Positions 1 to 7,723 of a stretch of DNA of 63,010 nt are shown piece by piece. The translations under genes and the position numbers were made by a program. Numbering within the stretch: position 1 is the stretch's first letter; every line of letters starts with the position of its first letter. The DNA is from an uncultured Bacteroidales bacterium (GTDB lineage: Bacteria; Bacteroidota; Bacteroidia; Bacteroidales; UBA932): NCBI GenBank assembly GCA_949295645.1, contig CASFLY010000100.1:1-63010 (forward strand), given 5' to 3'. The notes below the pieces were generated by a model. It saw only the letters and a program-made list of their open reading frames with translations, ran no database searches and was not told the DNA's origin.

Positions 1-92
1 ACCGTGAACCTCATTGCAGGACTTTCTGCCTATTGCTTCTTCCCCAAAAAACCTATGATTGCTTTAGACAGATGTAATACCATAGACTCTTA

Positions 93-138
93 TAACCAGT
101 TGACTTTGTTTTAGTTACTTTTCATCGAACTCACGTTA
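93..138. repeat. Degenerate relative of the 60-bp palindromic repeat
   Basis: A right-arm-like stretch (tcatcgaactcacgttaa) follows a weaker left-arm-like stretch (taaccagttgac). The layout resembles the cleaner 60-bp palindromes at 22438, 61628 and 62965, but many positions differ. It sits just before the point where leucine-rich-repeat coding similarity begins, so it may mark an old junction. The assignment rests on visual alignment only. Confidence 0.3.
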
Positions 139-185
139 AACTACATTGTGGTGCTGCTTCAGTAAACGTAAGCGATTGCACATCA

Positions 186-1259
186 TTGACAAGTTTGTCA
201 ACCGGGGCTAGTATCCGTTCTTTATGCTTAACCGGATGTACTGCTTTGACAAATTTGAATTGTTCGTACCCCACTAGTGGTACAAGCGATTTGAAATCAC
301 TTGACATCAGCGACTGCATATCCCTGAAAGAATTATATTGCGGCAAAGCTGGAATAACCTCGCTTGATATCAGTAATAACCAGGCTCTTACTATATTGGA
401 TTGTCATGATTGCGAACAACTGACATCTCTTACTGTAGGAGGTTGTGCCGCCCTGACAGAACTGACATGCTATGGTACGGCTCTTACTTCGCTTGATGTC
501 AGCAATTGCAAATCCCTGAAAAACCTTTACTGCAGTTTAGAAAGCGAAAAGACATACAATTTAATTGAAGACCTTAATGCAAGTGGCTGCACAGCGTTAG
601 AACATCTTGACTGTTATGGCGGCCTTGTCTTAGACAGTTTTGGGACGGGCAATACTACATGGGGTTCTTTGCAGAATTTGGATCTAAGCGGATGTTCGAA
701 CTTAAAATACTTGAACTGCGCTGATAATGAACTGACTTCCTTAAATTTGAGTGACTGTCATTTGCTTTCAGAATTAAATTGTTCATCGAATAGTCTGGAA
801 ATTCTTGATTTAAGTGGGTACACGTCACTTACTAAAATCGATTGTAGCGGGAATCGGCTGGCAGATCTTAAGCTTGACGGCTGTACATCTCTCCTTGAAA
901 TAGACTGCTCCGGGAATAACTTTTATGAAACGTATCTGCTAGAACAACTTGAATTTAAGGATTGCCCGGCACTCACTACTTTCATTCACTATGGCCGAGC
1001 CGGAAATGGGGCAATGAAGTGCTTTCGCGTAGACTTAAGCAATAATCCTAACTTGACAACTGTAGAGATTTGTAGAGAAAGTGTCGATAACTACGGCGCA
1101 CACCACGTAACATGTGAGATACTGGATATCACCCTGCCAAAAAACTATTTGCCAGAGTTGCAGGAATCCATAAAAACAATTGAGTATTATAATGACTGGT
1201 TGGATCTTGTCAATAGCAGTACAGGTAATTCTTTTTCAGTATTGATATTTTACAAATAA
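186..1259 (+). CDS. Leucine-rich-repeat protein, probably 5'-truncated
   Basis: The protein is built almost wholly of leucine-rich repeats of about 21-22 residues with the pattern LxxLDxSxCxxLxxLxC (for example LTSLDVSNCKSLKNLYC), typical of Bacteroidales surface or secreted LRR proteins that bind other proteins. The first start codon in the frame is TTG at 186, but the frame is open from 96 and repeat-like residues (VNVSDCTSLTSL) already appear from about 162. No signal peptide or lipobox precedes the repeats. The true N-terminus is therefore missing, lies on a lost upstream piece, or the gene is a fragment. The last 60 or so residues are not repeats and may be a C-terminal cap. Base composition is AT-richer than in the genes from 3 kb onward. 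Ligand and role are unknown. Confidence 0.6.
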   Translation: MTSLSTGASIRSLCLTGCTALTNLNCSYPTSGTSDLKSLDISDCISLKELYCGKAGITSLDISNNQALTILDCHDCEQLTSLTVGGCAALTELTCYGTALTSLDVSNCKSLKNLYCSLESEKTYNLIEDLNASGCTALEHLDCYGGLVLDSFGTGNTTWGSLQNLDLSGCSNLKYLNCADNELTSLNLSDCHLLSELNCSSNSLEILDLSGYTSLTKIDCSGNRLADLKLDGCTSLLEIDCSGNNFYETYLLEQLEFKDCPALTTFIHYGRAGNGAMKCFRVDLSNNPNLTTVEICRESVDNYGAHHVTCEILDITLPKNYLPELQESIKTIEYYNDWLDLVNSSTGNSFSVLIFYK

Positions 1260-1389
1260 AAGATGTCCCGAAAACAAAGACTTTTCAAGGGCTTCAGCCC
1301 GGCCGAATAAAAGCATCGCTTACCCCGGACTGCGCTATCTACCCGGACTGAACGGATTCAACGTGATTCAACTGTTTTTACATGAGACA

Positions 1390-1512
1390 AGAGGGCGACC
1401 CAAAAGGAGGAATTTCAAGGCTTGCGAAGATGAGAAAACCGCAGTGTACTAGCGTACATGAGGATTTTCGAATCAAGCGTAACGCAGAAAGTACCCTTTT
1501 GGGTCGCCCTCT
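1390..1512. mobile_element. MITE-like inverted-repeat element, 123 bp
   Basis: Perfect 18-bp terminal inverted repeats (agagggcgacccaaaagg at 1390-1407 and its complement at 1495-1512) enclose about 87 bp with further partial dyad symmetry around 1441-1462. There is no coding capacity, so this fits a non-autonomous element or a large structured RNA or terminator. Loosely similar flanks (atgagacaa at 1382 and atgaggcaa at 1521) are not exact enough to call a target-site duplication. The rest of the gene-free stretch 1260-1583 shows only a repeated gtcccgaaaa motif (1264 and 1560) and nothing else recognisable. Confidence 0.5.
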
Positions 1513-1540
1513 ATTCTTAAATGAGGCAAATAACTATTTA

Positions 1541-1554
1541 ACCGGCTCAGTCGG
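1541..1554. repeat. Left 14-bp direct repeat flanking the Fic gene
   Basis: The sequence accggctcagtcgg here recurs exactly at 2850-2863, on the other side of the Fic gene and across the stop codon of the downstream glycerophosphodiesterase gene. Paired direct repeats around an AT-richer gene suggest insertion or recombination at the 3' end of that gene. Confidence 0.45.
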
Positions 1555-1653
1555 ATAAGTCCCGAAAATCCGGAGGGAAACAAGTGTCCGTAAATGAAAA
1601 GAAGAAACACTTTTCAAATGAATTGCTTATATTCGCAGTAAATACATTCGCAA

Positions 1654-1683
1654 GGTGGTATTATACCACCTTATGTGGTGGTA
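1654..1683 (+). promoter_or_regulatory. Three-arm palindromic motif upstream of the Fic start
   Basis: GGTGGTA (1654-1660), TACCACC (1664-1670) and GGTGGTA (1677-1683) form two overlapping dyads, ending 14 bases before the preferred Fic start at 1698. The arrangement looks like an operator or a translation-blocking hairpin. No regulator can be named. Confidence 0.4.
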
Positions 1684-1697
1684 AAAGCGATACGAGA

Positions 1698-2768
1698 ATG
1701 GCAAAGCATGTTTCATTGGACGATTTACTTGCTGCATGGCAAGCGTTGCTGCCGTTAGATGACAGTACGGGGTCGCGTCTTCGCAGGAAGTTTACTGTGG
1801 AGTACAACTATAACAGCAATCATCTTGAGGGCAATACCCTTACCTACGGACAAACGGAACTGCTGCTGATTTTCGGCAAGGTAAGCGGAGAAGGAAGTCT
1901 TAGAGACTTCAATGAAATGAAAGCAAGTGCCGTAGGGCTGAAGATGGTGGACGAAGTGGCACATCAGCACAGGATGCCATTGACCCAAAACTTCATACGG
2001 CAGTTGCACCGTACGCTGTTACGAGAAGACTACACCGTTCACCGGACTCTTCCCGGTGGAGAAGACAGCAGTTATGTAATCCATGCCGGGCAATACAAGA
2101 CCCGTCCGAACAGTGTCATCACACGATATGGCAATCGGTTTGACTATGCTTCTCCTGAAGAAACGCCGGCTTTTATGACAGACCTGATGGACTGGTATAA
2201 TGCAGCGGAACAGTCCGGAGAATTTAAGCCGGTGGAATTGGCGGCACTTTTCCACTATCGCTACATACGTATCCATCCTTTTGAGGACGGGAACGGACGC
2301 ATTGCCCGATTGCTTGTAAATTACATTCTCAGCCGGCATGGATGGCCAATGATTGTCGTGCGCAGCCGAATAAAGCAAGCCTATATCGAAGCCTTGCATC
2401 AGACAGATCTGGTCGTGGGGGACAATCCGGGTGACGGTGCTTATGCAACGTTGGCTCAAATACGTCCGTTTCTGAATTTTTTCAAGAAACTTGTATATGA
2501 TGAACTGAGCAACGATATTGATTTTGTCAACCACAGCGGAACTGATGTATGGTGGTATGACGGAGAACGGATAAAGTTCCGCAGTCAGAATGCTGTACGG
2601 CTGATGGAATTTATTCAGCAGAATCCGTATGCTACCTATATGGAAATTTCAGGAGAGCTTGGAATAAATATGTCCGCCGTACAGAAACTTATCAAAAGAA
2701 TGACAGAAAAAGGCTATATCGGACGAAGTGAAAAGGATGGCAACTGGCATGTATTCGCTTTACATTAA
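1698..2768 (+). CDS. Fic family protein AMPylase
   Basis: Fic proteins transfer AMP (or another nucleotide moiety) from a nucleotide to a hydroxyl side chain of a target protein. The hallmark HPFEDGNGRIARLL is present with catalytic His, Asp, Asn and Arg intact. Upstream, FTVEYNYNSNHLEGNTLTYGQTELLL is the N-terminal Fic block, and a C-terminal winged-helix-like segment (MEISGELGINMSAVQKLIKRM) probably binds DNA. The frame extends back to a GTG at 1584, but similarity starts at MAKHVSLDDLLAAWQALLPL, so the ATG at 1698 is preferred. The extra 5' region then contains the palindromic motif at 1654-1683. No antitoxin-like partner is adjacent. The gene is AT-richer than its right-hand neighbours and lies between 14-bp direct repeats, suggesting acquisition. 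The class is clear; target and role are unknown. Confidence 0.88.
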   Translation: MAKHVSLDDLLAAWQALLPLDDSTGSRLRRKFTVEYNYNSNHLEGNTLTYGQTELLLIFGKVSGEGSLRDFNEMKASAVGLKMVDEVAHQHRMPLTQNFIRQLHRTLLREDYTVHRTLPGGEDSSYVIHAGQYKTRPNSVITRYGNRFDYASPEETPAFMTDLMDWYNAAEQSGEFKPVELAALFHYRYIRIHPFEDGNGRIARLLVNYILSRHGWPMIVVRSRIKQAYIEALHQTDLVVGDNPGDGAYATLAQIRPFLNFFKKLVYDELSNDIDFVNHSGTDVWWYDGERIKFRSQNAVRLMEFIQQNPYATYMEISGELGINMSAVQKLIKRMTEKGYIGRSEKDGNWHVFALH

Positions 2769-2776
2769 TCGGATGT

Positions 2777-2854
2777 TCATTCCTGCTTTATCAGCCCGAC
2801 AACATCCTCCGGCAGCATCACATTTCCGACATCGTCCTGATAGAGTTTCACCGG
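2777..2854 (-). pseudogene. C-terminal remnant of an unidentified gene
   Basis: Reading the minus strand toward 2777 gives a protein-like tail containing LYQDDVGNVMLPEDVVGL that ends at a stop codon (2777-2779). It overlaps the end of the glycerophosphodiesterase gene in another frame and abuts the Fic gene. It reads like a real C-terminus cut off from its gene body, but it is only about 26 residues and could be chance. I do not recognise the parent gene. Confidence 0.3.
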
Positions 2855-2863
2855 CTCAGTCGG
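2850..2863. repeat. Right 14-bp direct repeat flanking the Fic gene
   Basis: Exact second copy of the 14-mer at 1541-1554. It spans the stop codon (2856-2858) of the minus-strand glycerophosphodiesterase gene. Confidence 0.45.
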
Positions 2864-3635
2864 CGATGAACTGCTGCAGGGCTGCGGGGCAGTCTGTGGT
2901 AATCATGTCGACTCCGAGTTCGAGCATGGCTTTCATATCCTCGGGATCGTTCACTGTCCAGCAGTTTACGGACATTCCGAGGCTGCGGGCTTCTTCATAC
3001 CATTCGGGATGAGCGTCGAAAACTCCATAATGATAGTCGACTCCGTTTATGCCTCTGTCGGCAAGCTGTGCAGGGCTGAAATCATCGCCGAGGTACTGTA
3101 CGGTAAATCCGGGCATCTTCCCGGCAAGGCGCTCGCAGATATTGATGCTGAAAGAAATGAAAATGACCCTGTCGGGAGTATTCAATCCGTATTCTTTCAG
3201 CTTTTCTATCGAAAGGTCGGTCATCCTGTTTTCGAAATCCTTGTCCGCAGCCGGCTTCAGTTCAAACACGAGCACGGTTTCAGGATGCTTCCCCGACTGC
3301 TCCAAATAGTCGTCAAGGGTCGGGATGGGTTCCCCGTTTTCAAGTCTGACATCGTTGAATTCGGCCCAGTCGTGTTCCGAAAACCTTTTTCCTGACGCCG
3401 CATCATCATGGAAAACCACGAGCACCTCATCTTTCGTCATATTGACATCGAATTCGCTGCCCCAGAAGCCGGCATCCTGAGCACATTCCAGTGCAGCCAC
3501 CGAATTCCTCGCGTATCCCGCTTCTTCACAGTTCCAGTAACCCCTGTGCGCTACTATCCGCACATCCTCCGCATTCCCGGAGCATGCCGCTATCGCAAAA
3601 CATAAAAAGACGAAAAGGATTGATTTTTTTAACAT
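2856..3635 (-). CDS. Glycerophosphodiester phosphodiesterase lipoprotein
   Basis: The enzyme should hydrolyse glycerophosphodiesters to an alcohol plus sn-glycerol-3-phosphate. The N-terminus (residues 1-18) is a lipoprotein signal with lipobox IAAC, so the enzyme is probably anchored in the envelope. The GDPD signature follows: AHRGYW with N and S downstream (NSVAALECA), GSEFDVNMTKDEVLVVFHDD carrying the metal-binding Glu and Asp and the second catalytic His, then VFELKP, and late CWTVNDPEDMKAMLELGVDMITTDCP. Length (259 residues) is normal for a secreted single-domain GDPD. It is read toward the Fic gene and its stop lies within the 14-bp direct repeat. Substrate preference cannot be told from sequence. 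Confidence 0.88.
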   Translation of the reverse strand: MLKKSILFVFLCFAIAACSGNAEDVRIVAHRGYWNCEEAGYARNSVAALECAQDAGFWGSEFDVNMTKDEVLVVFHDDAASGKRFSEHDWAEFNDVRLENGEPIPTLDDYLEQSGKHPETVLVFELKPAADKDFENRMTDLSIEKLKEYGLNTPDRVIFISFSINICERLAGKMPGFTVQYLGDDFSPAQLADRGINGVDYHYGVFDAHPEWYEEARSLGMSVNCWTVNDPEDMKAMLELGVDMITTDCPAALQQFIAD

Positions 3636-3654
3636 TATGTATCGAATTTGATTG

Positions 3655-4263
3655 TTATTGACACGTCAAGGCAGCGATGCGGGCCCGGACATTATCGATG
3701 TTGTCGAAGCGGATGGCATTGAAGCCCAAGGCTGCGGCGGCTTCGACGTTGGCCGGGCTGTCATCGATAAAGATGCATGTACCGGCGTCAAGGCCGTAGC
3801 GGCGGAGAAGAATTCTGAAGATTTCAGGGTCGGGCTTGGCCACCTTTTCCTCGCCCGAGACCACGATTCCGTCGAAAAGTTTCAGACAGCCGAAACGCGC
3901 GAATGCTATCGGGAATTTCTCGGCAGACCAGTTTGTAAGACCATAGACCCCGTAACCGTCGGCTTTCACCTGTTTCAGGAGCTCGACCGTCCGGGGAAAT
4001 TCGCCCTTGAGCATCTTCTCCCACCCGGTGTCGTAGAGCTGTATGGCGTCGCGATACTGAGGGTATTTCTCCTGCAGTTCCCTGACAGCCTCGGCAAATG
4101 GCCGGCCTGCATCTTGCCTGACGTTCCATTCGCCGTTGCAGATATTCGCCAGGAAGTACTCCATCTCATTGTCATCCCGGAAATACCCGCGGTAAAGGGC
4201 TCTCGGATCCCAGTCTAAAAGCACCCCGCCGAAATCGAATACGATGTTTTCTATTTTTCCCAT
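3655..4263 (-). CDS. HAD superfamily hydrolase, subfamily IA
   Basis: A small-molecule phosphatase of the haloacid dehalogenase fold, resembling the YihX and 2-haloacid dehalogenase-like group. Motif I is VFDFGGVLLDW, where the first Asp is the nucleophile. The usual DxD second acid is replaced by Gly, as in many HAD-IA sequences of the DFGGV type. Motif II is LTNWSAEKF, motif III is EKVAKPDPEIF and motif IV is IFIDDSPANVEAA. The start is taken as the ATG at 4263 (MGKIENIVFDFGG) rather than the TTG at 4284. It ends 19 bases upstream of the glycerophosphodiesterase start, so both may share a transcript. The natural substrate is unknown, possibly a sugar phosphate. Confidence 0.82.
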   Translation of the reverse strand: MGKIENIVFDFGGVLLDWDPRALYRGYFRDDNEMEYFLANICNGEWNVRQDAGRPFAEAVRELQEKYPQYRDAIQLYDTGWEKMLKGEFPRTVELLKQVKADGYGVYGLTNWSAEKFPIAFARFGCLKLFDGIVVSGEEKVAKPDPEIFRILLRRYGLDAGTCIFIDDSPANVEAAAALGFNAIRFDNIDNVRARIAALTCQ

Positions 4264-4384
4264 ATCTTTTCTGTCTTTTTCCAAAACTTCCTATCCGGTT
4301 GTTTCCGCCTGCAAAAGTAAGATATTTTCCGTCTGCAGCAGTCGGGCATACGTTAAATTTTGACTATTTTTACGACCTCAAAAA

Positions 4385-5212
4385 ATGGAACGAGACAATA
4401 TGATAGAGGAATATCTGGAACCGCTTGTAGCGGATCGGTTCAGGAATGAAGAGAAATACAGGGTCGGGCATATAAGGGTCGTGAATCCCCTGCCGGGGAG
4501 GAGGGTTGCCGGAGTGCACATGCCCGAGATGAAACGGCTGGCCTGGATGCTTGCCGGCAGGGAGGACGCCCTCCGGACAATAGCCGGATTCAAGGCGGCC
4601 GCCGAGGATGAAACCTGTGGCAGAAAACCTCTCAGAAGCGCACTTTGCCATGAAGAACTGCTTGTCTGGGGGATGATGGTCAATGCCTTGAAATCGGCCG
4701 ACAGAGTAGCTCTGACAAAGGATTTCGTGCCGTTTATAGACAACTGGGCCGTCTGCGACGCATTTGCTGCAGGCGCGAGATGGTTCAGACAGGCAGAAGG
4801 GGCCTGGGAACTCATCTGCCGCTGGTTTTCATCGGAAAACGAATTCGAGGTCCGTTTCGCTACGGTTATATCCATGTCGCACTTTATGGACAGGGAATAT
4901 CTTCCCCGGATCCTTTACCGGTTCGACATTCTCGACTTCTCAAAAATAAGGTCGGAATACGTCAGCCCCGGACAGGCACGCATGGAAGGCGGGCCGGAAG
5001 CCGTCAGGGCGGCAGGGAAAGGGATTGCCGCCGGGGAAGCCCCGTACTATGTCCGTATGGGAGTGGCCTGGTGCCTGGCTACGGCTCTGGCCAAATTCCC
5101 GGACGACACGAGAGCCTATCTCCGACACACCTGCCTGCCGGAAGATGTCATCCGCCTGTATGTCCGCAAAGCGCGCGAATCATTCCGGACGCGCGGCATT
5201 TCCCCTTTCTGA
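4385..5212 (+). CDS. DNA alkylation repair protein, AlkD-like
   Basis: AlkD-type proteins are HEAT-repeat glycosylases that excise bulky or cationic alkylated bases (N3- and N7-alkylpurines). The helical repeat pattern is seen throughout. Family landmarks include LVWGMMVNALKSADR, FVPFIDNWAVCDAFAAGARWF (the WAVCD segment carries the Trp and Asp of the lesion site), SSENEFEVRFATVISMSHFM and the late VRMGVAWCLATALAKFPD. Length (275 residues) is slightly above the usual 220-250. It runs divergently from the HAD gene, with about 120 bp between starts, and stands alone rather than in an alkylation operon. No Ada-like regulator is nearby. Confidence 0.85.
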   Translation: MERDNMIEEYLEPLVADRFRNEEKYRVGHIRVVNPLPGRRVAGVHMPEMKRLAWMLAGREDALRTIAGFKAAAEDETCGRKPLRSALCHEELLVWGMMVNALKSADRVALTKDFVPFIDNWAVCDAFAAGARWFRQAEGAWELICRWFSSENEFEVRFATVISMSHFMDREYLPRILYRFDILDFSKIRSEYVSPGQARMEGGPEAVRAAGKGIAAGEAPYYVRMGVAWCLATALAKFPDDTRAYLRHTCLPEDVIRLYVRKARESFRTRGISPF

Positions 5213-5319
5213 CCGTACCGGAGCAGCGGCACTAAACTGATTCCGGATTTTTCCAAAGCGCCCTGCAACATTTCGGAAGCGGGGGCAGTCTAACCTGTGA
5301 ATTTTAATAAACACAAGAT

Positions 5320-5763
5320 ATGGACGGAAATGTTTTAACTTTTATGGAAGATGTGGTATTGCCGATATTCATCGTTGTCGTGCTGCCGGTAATGATAGTG
5401 CTGATCGTGCAGATTTTCAAGAACAGAAATCTCAGCCACAAGACAGAGATCATCAGATTGGCCATTGAAAAAGGGGCGGACATCGATGCGGACAGAATGA
5501 TGGAGGCTTTGGAAAGCTCCGGCAAACGGAAAAAAGGGCCTCTGACGAAATCCCAGTATCTGCTTGAACGCCTTACGGCCGGGATCGTGCTTTTCCTGTC
5601 AGGTCTGGCCGTCATTGTCGTCACGGCGGTTACCGGGTCGTTCGCAGATGGAGGCAAATGGTTCTTCTATCTTTCCGCTACAGTCATTTCGGTAATCGGT
5701 ATCGGCCTGATAATAATGTTCTTCGCAGGCAGGAAGATGCTTCCGGATGACAAAGCCGAATAG
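5320..5763 (+). CDS. DUF6249-type small membrane protein
   Basis: A 147-residue protein with three predicted membrane segments: about residues 10-32 (VVLPIFIVVVLPVMIVLIVQIF), 87-106 (LTAGIVLFLSGLAVIVVTAV) and 115-137 (FYLSATVISVIGIGLIIMFF). A soluble stretch between the first two contains HKTEIIRLAIEKGADID. This layout matches the DUF6249 proteins that often precede ECF sigma-factor genes in Bacteroidetes. The sigma gene follows after 9 bases, so they form one transcript. Function is unknown; a role in signalling to the sigma factor is inference from position. Confidence 0.7.
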   Translation: MDGNVLTFMEDVVLPIFIVVVLPVMIVLIVQIFKNRNLSHKTEIIRLAIEKGADIDADRMMEALESSGKRKKGPLTKSQYLLERLTAGIVLFLSGLAVIVVTAVTGSFADGGKWFFYLSATVISVIGIGLIIMFFAGRKMLPDDKAE

Positions 5764-5772
5764 TTCCGGAAC

Positions 5773-6255
5773 ATGACGCGGGAACAGTTCATCGGATTGG
5801 TCGCTGAAGTACAGGAGTCGCTGCGACGATTCCTGTCCGGCCTTTGTGACGGAGACCGGACGACGGCAGACGACATCGCACAGAATGCGCTGCTGAAAGC
5901 CTACATGTCGTATTCCGGCTTCGAAGGCCGGGCCAGTTTCCGCACCTGGCTGTTCCGCATAGCGTACAACTGCTTCTATGACTGGAAGAAAACCGTGCAT
6001 CCTACATGCGGCGATGTCCCGACAGGCGCCGTCTCAGACGAGACTCCCGACAGGAATTTCCGTCATCAGAAACTGTATATGGCCATAAATGCCCTGTCAG
6101 ACCACGAGAAAGCGACAGTCCTGCTTTTCTATATGGAGGGAAAACCGGTAAAGGAAATAGAAGCCATCACCGGTCTGTCCTCCACAGCCATTCGGACACA
6201 CCTTTTCCGGGCCCGGCGCCACCTGAAAGCCTTCCTCGAAAAAGACGATATATGA
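5773..6255 (+). CDS. ECF RNA polymerase sigma factor
   Basis: A 160-residue group IV sigma factor. Region 2 is visible at about residues 25-75 (DRTTADDIAQNALLKAYMSYSGFEGRASFRTWLFRIAYNCFYDWKK), which includes the core-binding and -10-melting helices. Region 4 lies at about 105-155 (LSDHEKATVLLFYMEGKPVKEIEAITGLSSTAIRTHLFRARRHLKAFLE), which binds the -35 element. It sits between a DUF6249 membrane protein and a small single-span protein whose ATG overlaps its stop codon (ATGA). That is the usual arrangement for a sigma factor with a membrane partner. The regulon is not visible. Confidence 0.9.
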   Translation: MTREQFIGLVAEVQESLRRFLSGLCDGDRTTADDIAQNALLKAYMSYSGFEGRASFRTWLFRIAYNCFYDWKKTVHPTCGDVPTGAVSDETPDRNFRHQKLYMAINALSDHEKATVLLFYMEGKPVKEIEAITGLSSTAIRTHLFRARRHLKAFLEKDDI

Positions 6256-6575
6256 TTATGACTACTATGGATACGGATAAGAAAATAAAGGAATTTTTTC
6301 ATTCGGTAAGACCTCCGGTCAATGACAGCGAAGCCTTCCTCCGGGAATTCGAACGTCAGTCCGCCCGGCTGCCGCAGCCTGCCTCCATGACGGAATCCGA
6401 GGATCTGGAAAAAGCCGAAAGACTGCAGAAACTGTATAGCCTGGCATCGCACATAAGAAAAGTCGGCAGGACCGAAGCAGCAATAACCGCTATTTCCGCC
6501 ATGGCCGGCTGTCTGCTGCTCTTTATATTGGCCGTGTCCGCGATGTCCTCCATACTTCCATCGCTCGGATATTGA
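6252..6575 (+). CDS. Small single-span membrane protein, possible anti-sigma partner
   Basis: A 107-residue protein with a charged cytoplasmic part (residues 1-80) followed by one hydrophobic segment (about 81-102, ITAISAMAGCLLLFILAVSAMSSIL) and almost nothing beyond. The ATG overlaps the stop of the sigma gene by four bases, indicating translational coupling. Size, topology and position resemble a minimal anti-sigma factor, but there is no recognisable zinc-binding HxxxCxxC motif. The longer open frame starting near 6006 runs within the sigma gene and is not credible. Function is inferred from position only. Confidence 0.6.
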   Translation: MIMTTMDTDKKIKEFFHSVRPPVNDSEAFLREFERQSARLPQPASMTESEDLEKAERLQKLYSLASHIRKVGRTEAAITAISAMAGCLLLFILAVSAMSSILPSLGY

Positions 6576-6622
6576 ATCCGGCATTTGAATTCTGTTTTGG
6601 CTCCACCTTGAATCCGGACATA

Positions 6623-6649
6623 TTGTTTCCAGGGTTTTTAATATCTTTG
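6623..6649 (+). promoter_or_regulatory. Bacteroidales-type promoter for the ThiL-like gene
   Basis: TATCTTTG at 6642-6649 fits the -7 consensus TAnnTTTG, with a TTG-type element at 6623-6625 upstream. It lies about 30 bases before the ATG at 6679, in a gap between genes. Confidence 0.55.
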
Positions 6650-6678
6650 TATTTTGCACAAGACAAAACGGAAAGAAT

Positions 6679-7686
6679 ATGGCAGAGGAAACATTTTCAG
6701 AACTCGGCAGGATCGCAGCCATCGCGAAACTTTATGAAGGGACCGGTTTTTCGCAGACCGGGCACTGCACGGTAAAGGCCGGCAAGGACACCGGAAGCAT
6801 CATCGGCTCATCCGTGATGATGACAGAGGGCATCGATTTCGACCTGACTTATTTTCCCCTCAAACATCTCGGGTATAAGGCGGTCATCCTGGCCACAGGG
6901 GAAATATACGCCGCCATGGCCAAACCCCGGACATTGGCCGTCAGGCTCGGCATCTCCGCCAAGACCGACTTTGGAAAGATCAGGGAGCTGTGGGAAGGAA
7001 TCGTGGCTGCCGCGAAAAAACACGGATACGGGGAAATTTCATTGGACCTCCTGCCGTCGGTCAACGGCCTGAACATATTCCTCTCTGCATGCGGAGAAAG
7101 GCTGTCGCTGACCGAAAAACGCCGGATGCCGGCCAAAAGCATGGACCTTATCTGTATTTCGGGCAACCTCGGTGCGGCATTTATGGGAATGCAGATTCTC
7201 GAGCGGGAAAAACAGAAGTTCCTGAAGCGCAAGACAGACCGTTCCCAGCCGGATCTCTCCGACCATAAACTCATCATCGGCGAATACCTGAAGCCGGAAA
7301 TAAATCCGACATACGTCGCCCAGCTCGAAGAAGCGGAAATCATCCCGTCGTACGGCTATTTCGTGAACCGCGGTTTAGCCGATACCGTCAGGAAACTCGT
7401 CCGGGACAGCGGCCTCGGAGCCAAAATCTATGTGGAACGCCTTCCGTTTGCCAGCGGCACATTCGACCTCGGCAAACAGTTCGACATCGACCCCATTTCC
7501 GCTGCATTCAACGGAGGGGACGACTGCCGCCTGCTTTTTACCGTTCCCATCGGCAAGCACGACAGGTTCCGCCACGACTTCCAGACCTTCGACATCATAG
7601 GGCATCTCGCCAGACCGGAAGTCGGAGCGGCCCTCGTCACTCCGGAAGGAGTCGAGCTCCCCATTACCGCCCAGGGGTGGAAGTAG
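6679..7686 (+). CDS. ThiL/AIR-synthase-like protein with eroded active site
   Basis: The fold is that of thiamine-monophosphate kinase (AIR-synthase superfamily). It shows ELGRIAAIAKL, TEGIDFDLTYFPLKHLGYKAV and late FNGGDDCRLLFTVP, all close to Bacteroidales ThiL. Key functional motifs are altered: the GDDAAVI loop near the N-terminus is replaced by GKDTGSIIG, and the usual VGGDTT metal/ATP motif is SLDLLPSVNG. Both normally carry Asp residues that bind magnesium and phosphates, so kinase activity is doubtful. Length (335 residues) is normal and the frame is intact, suggesting retention for another role. The DUF4062-STAND gene starts 37 bases downstream on the same strand. No other thiamine genes are in the window, so this may be a pseudoenzyme paralogue. 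Confidence 0.7.
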   Translation: MAEETFSELGRIAAIAKLYEGTGFSQTGHCTVKAGKDTGSIIGSSVMMTEGIDFDLTYFPLKHLGYKAVILATGEIYAAMAKPRTLAVRLGISAKTDFGKIRELWEGIVAAAKKHGYGEISLDLLPSVNGLNIFLSACGERLSLTEKRRMPAKSMDLICISGNLGAAFMGMQILEREKQKFLKRKTDRSQPDLSDHKLIIGEYLKPEINPTYVAQLEEAEIIPSYGYFVNRGLADTVRKLVRDSGLGAKIYVERLPFASGTFDLGKQFDIDPISAAFNGGDDCRLLFTVPIGKHDRFRHDFQTFDIIGHLARPEVGAALVTPEGVELPITAQGWK

Positions 7687-7723
7687 AAATGCCGCACACA
7701 AGGGTTGAAAGCGAACATAAGTC

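Noticed and set aside
1698..2768. Fic toxin-antitoxin pair
   Set aside because: No antitoxin-like gene is beside the Fic gene, and the full N-terminal region suggests a self-controlled Fic, so no TA call is made.
2728..3012. Plus-strand frame after the Fic gene
   Set aside because: It is in the antisense of the glycerophosphodiesterase gene and starts within Fic; no support.
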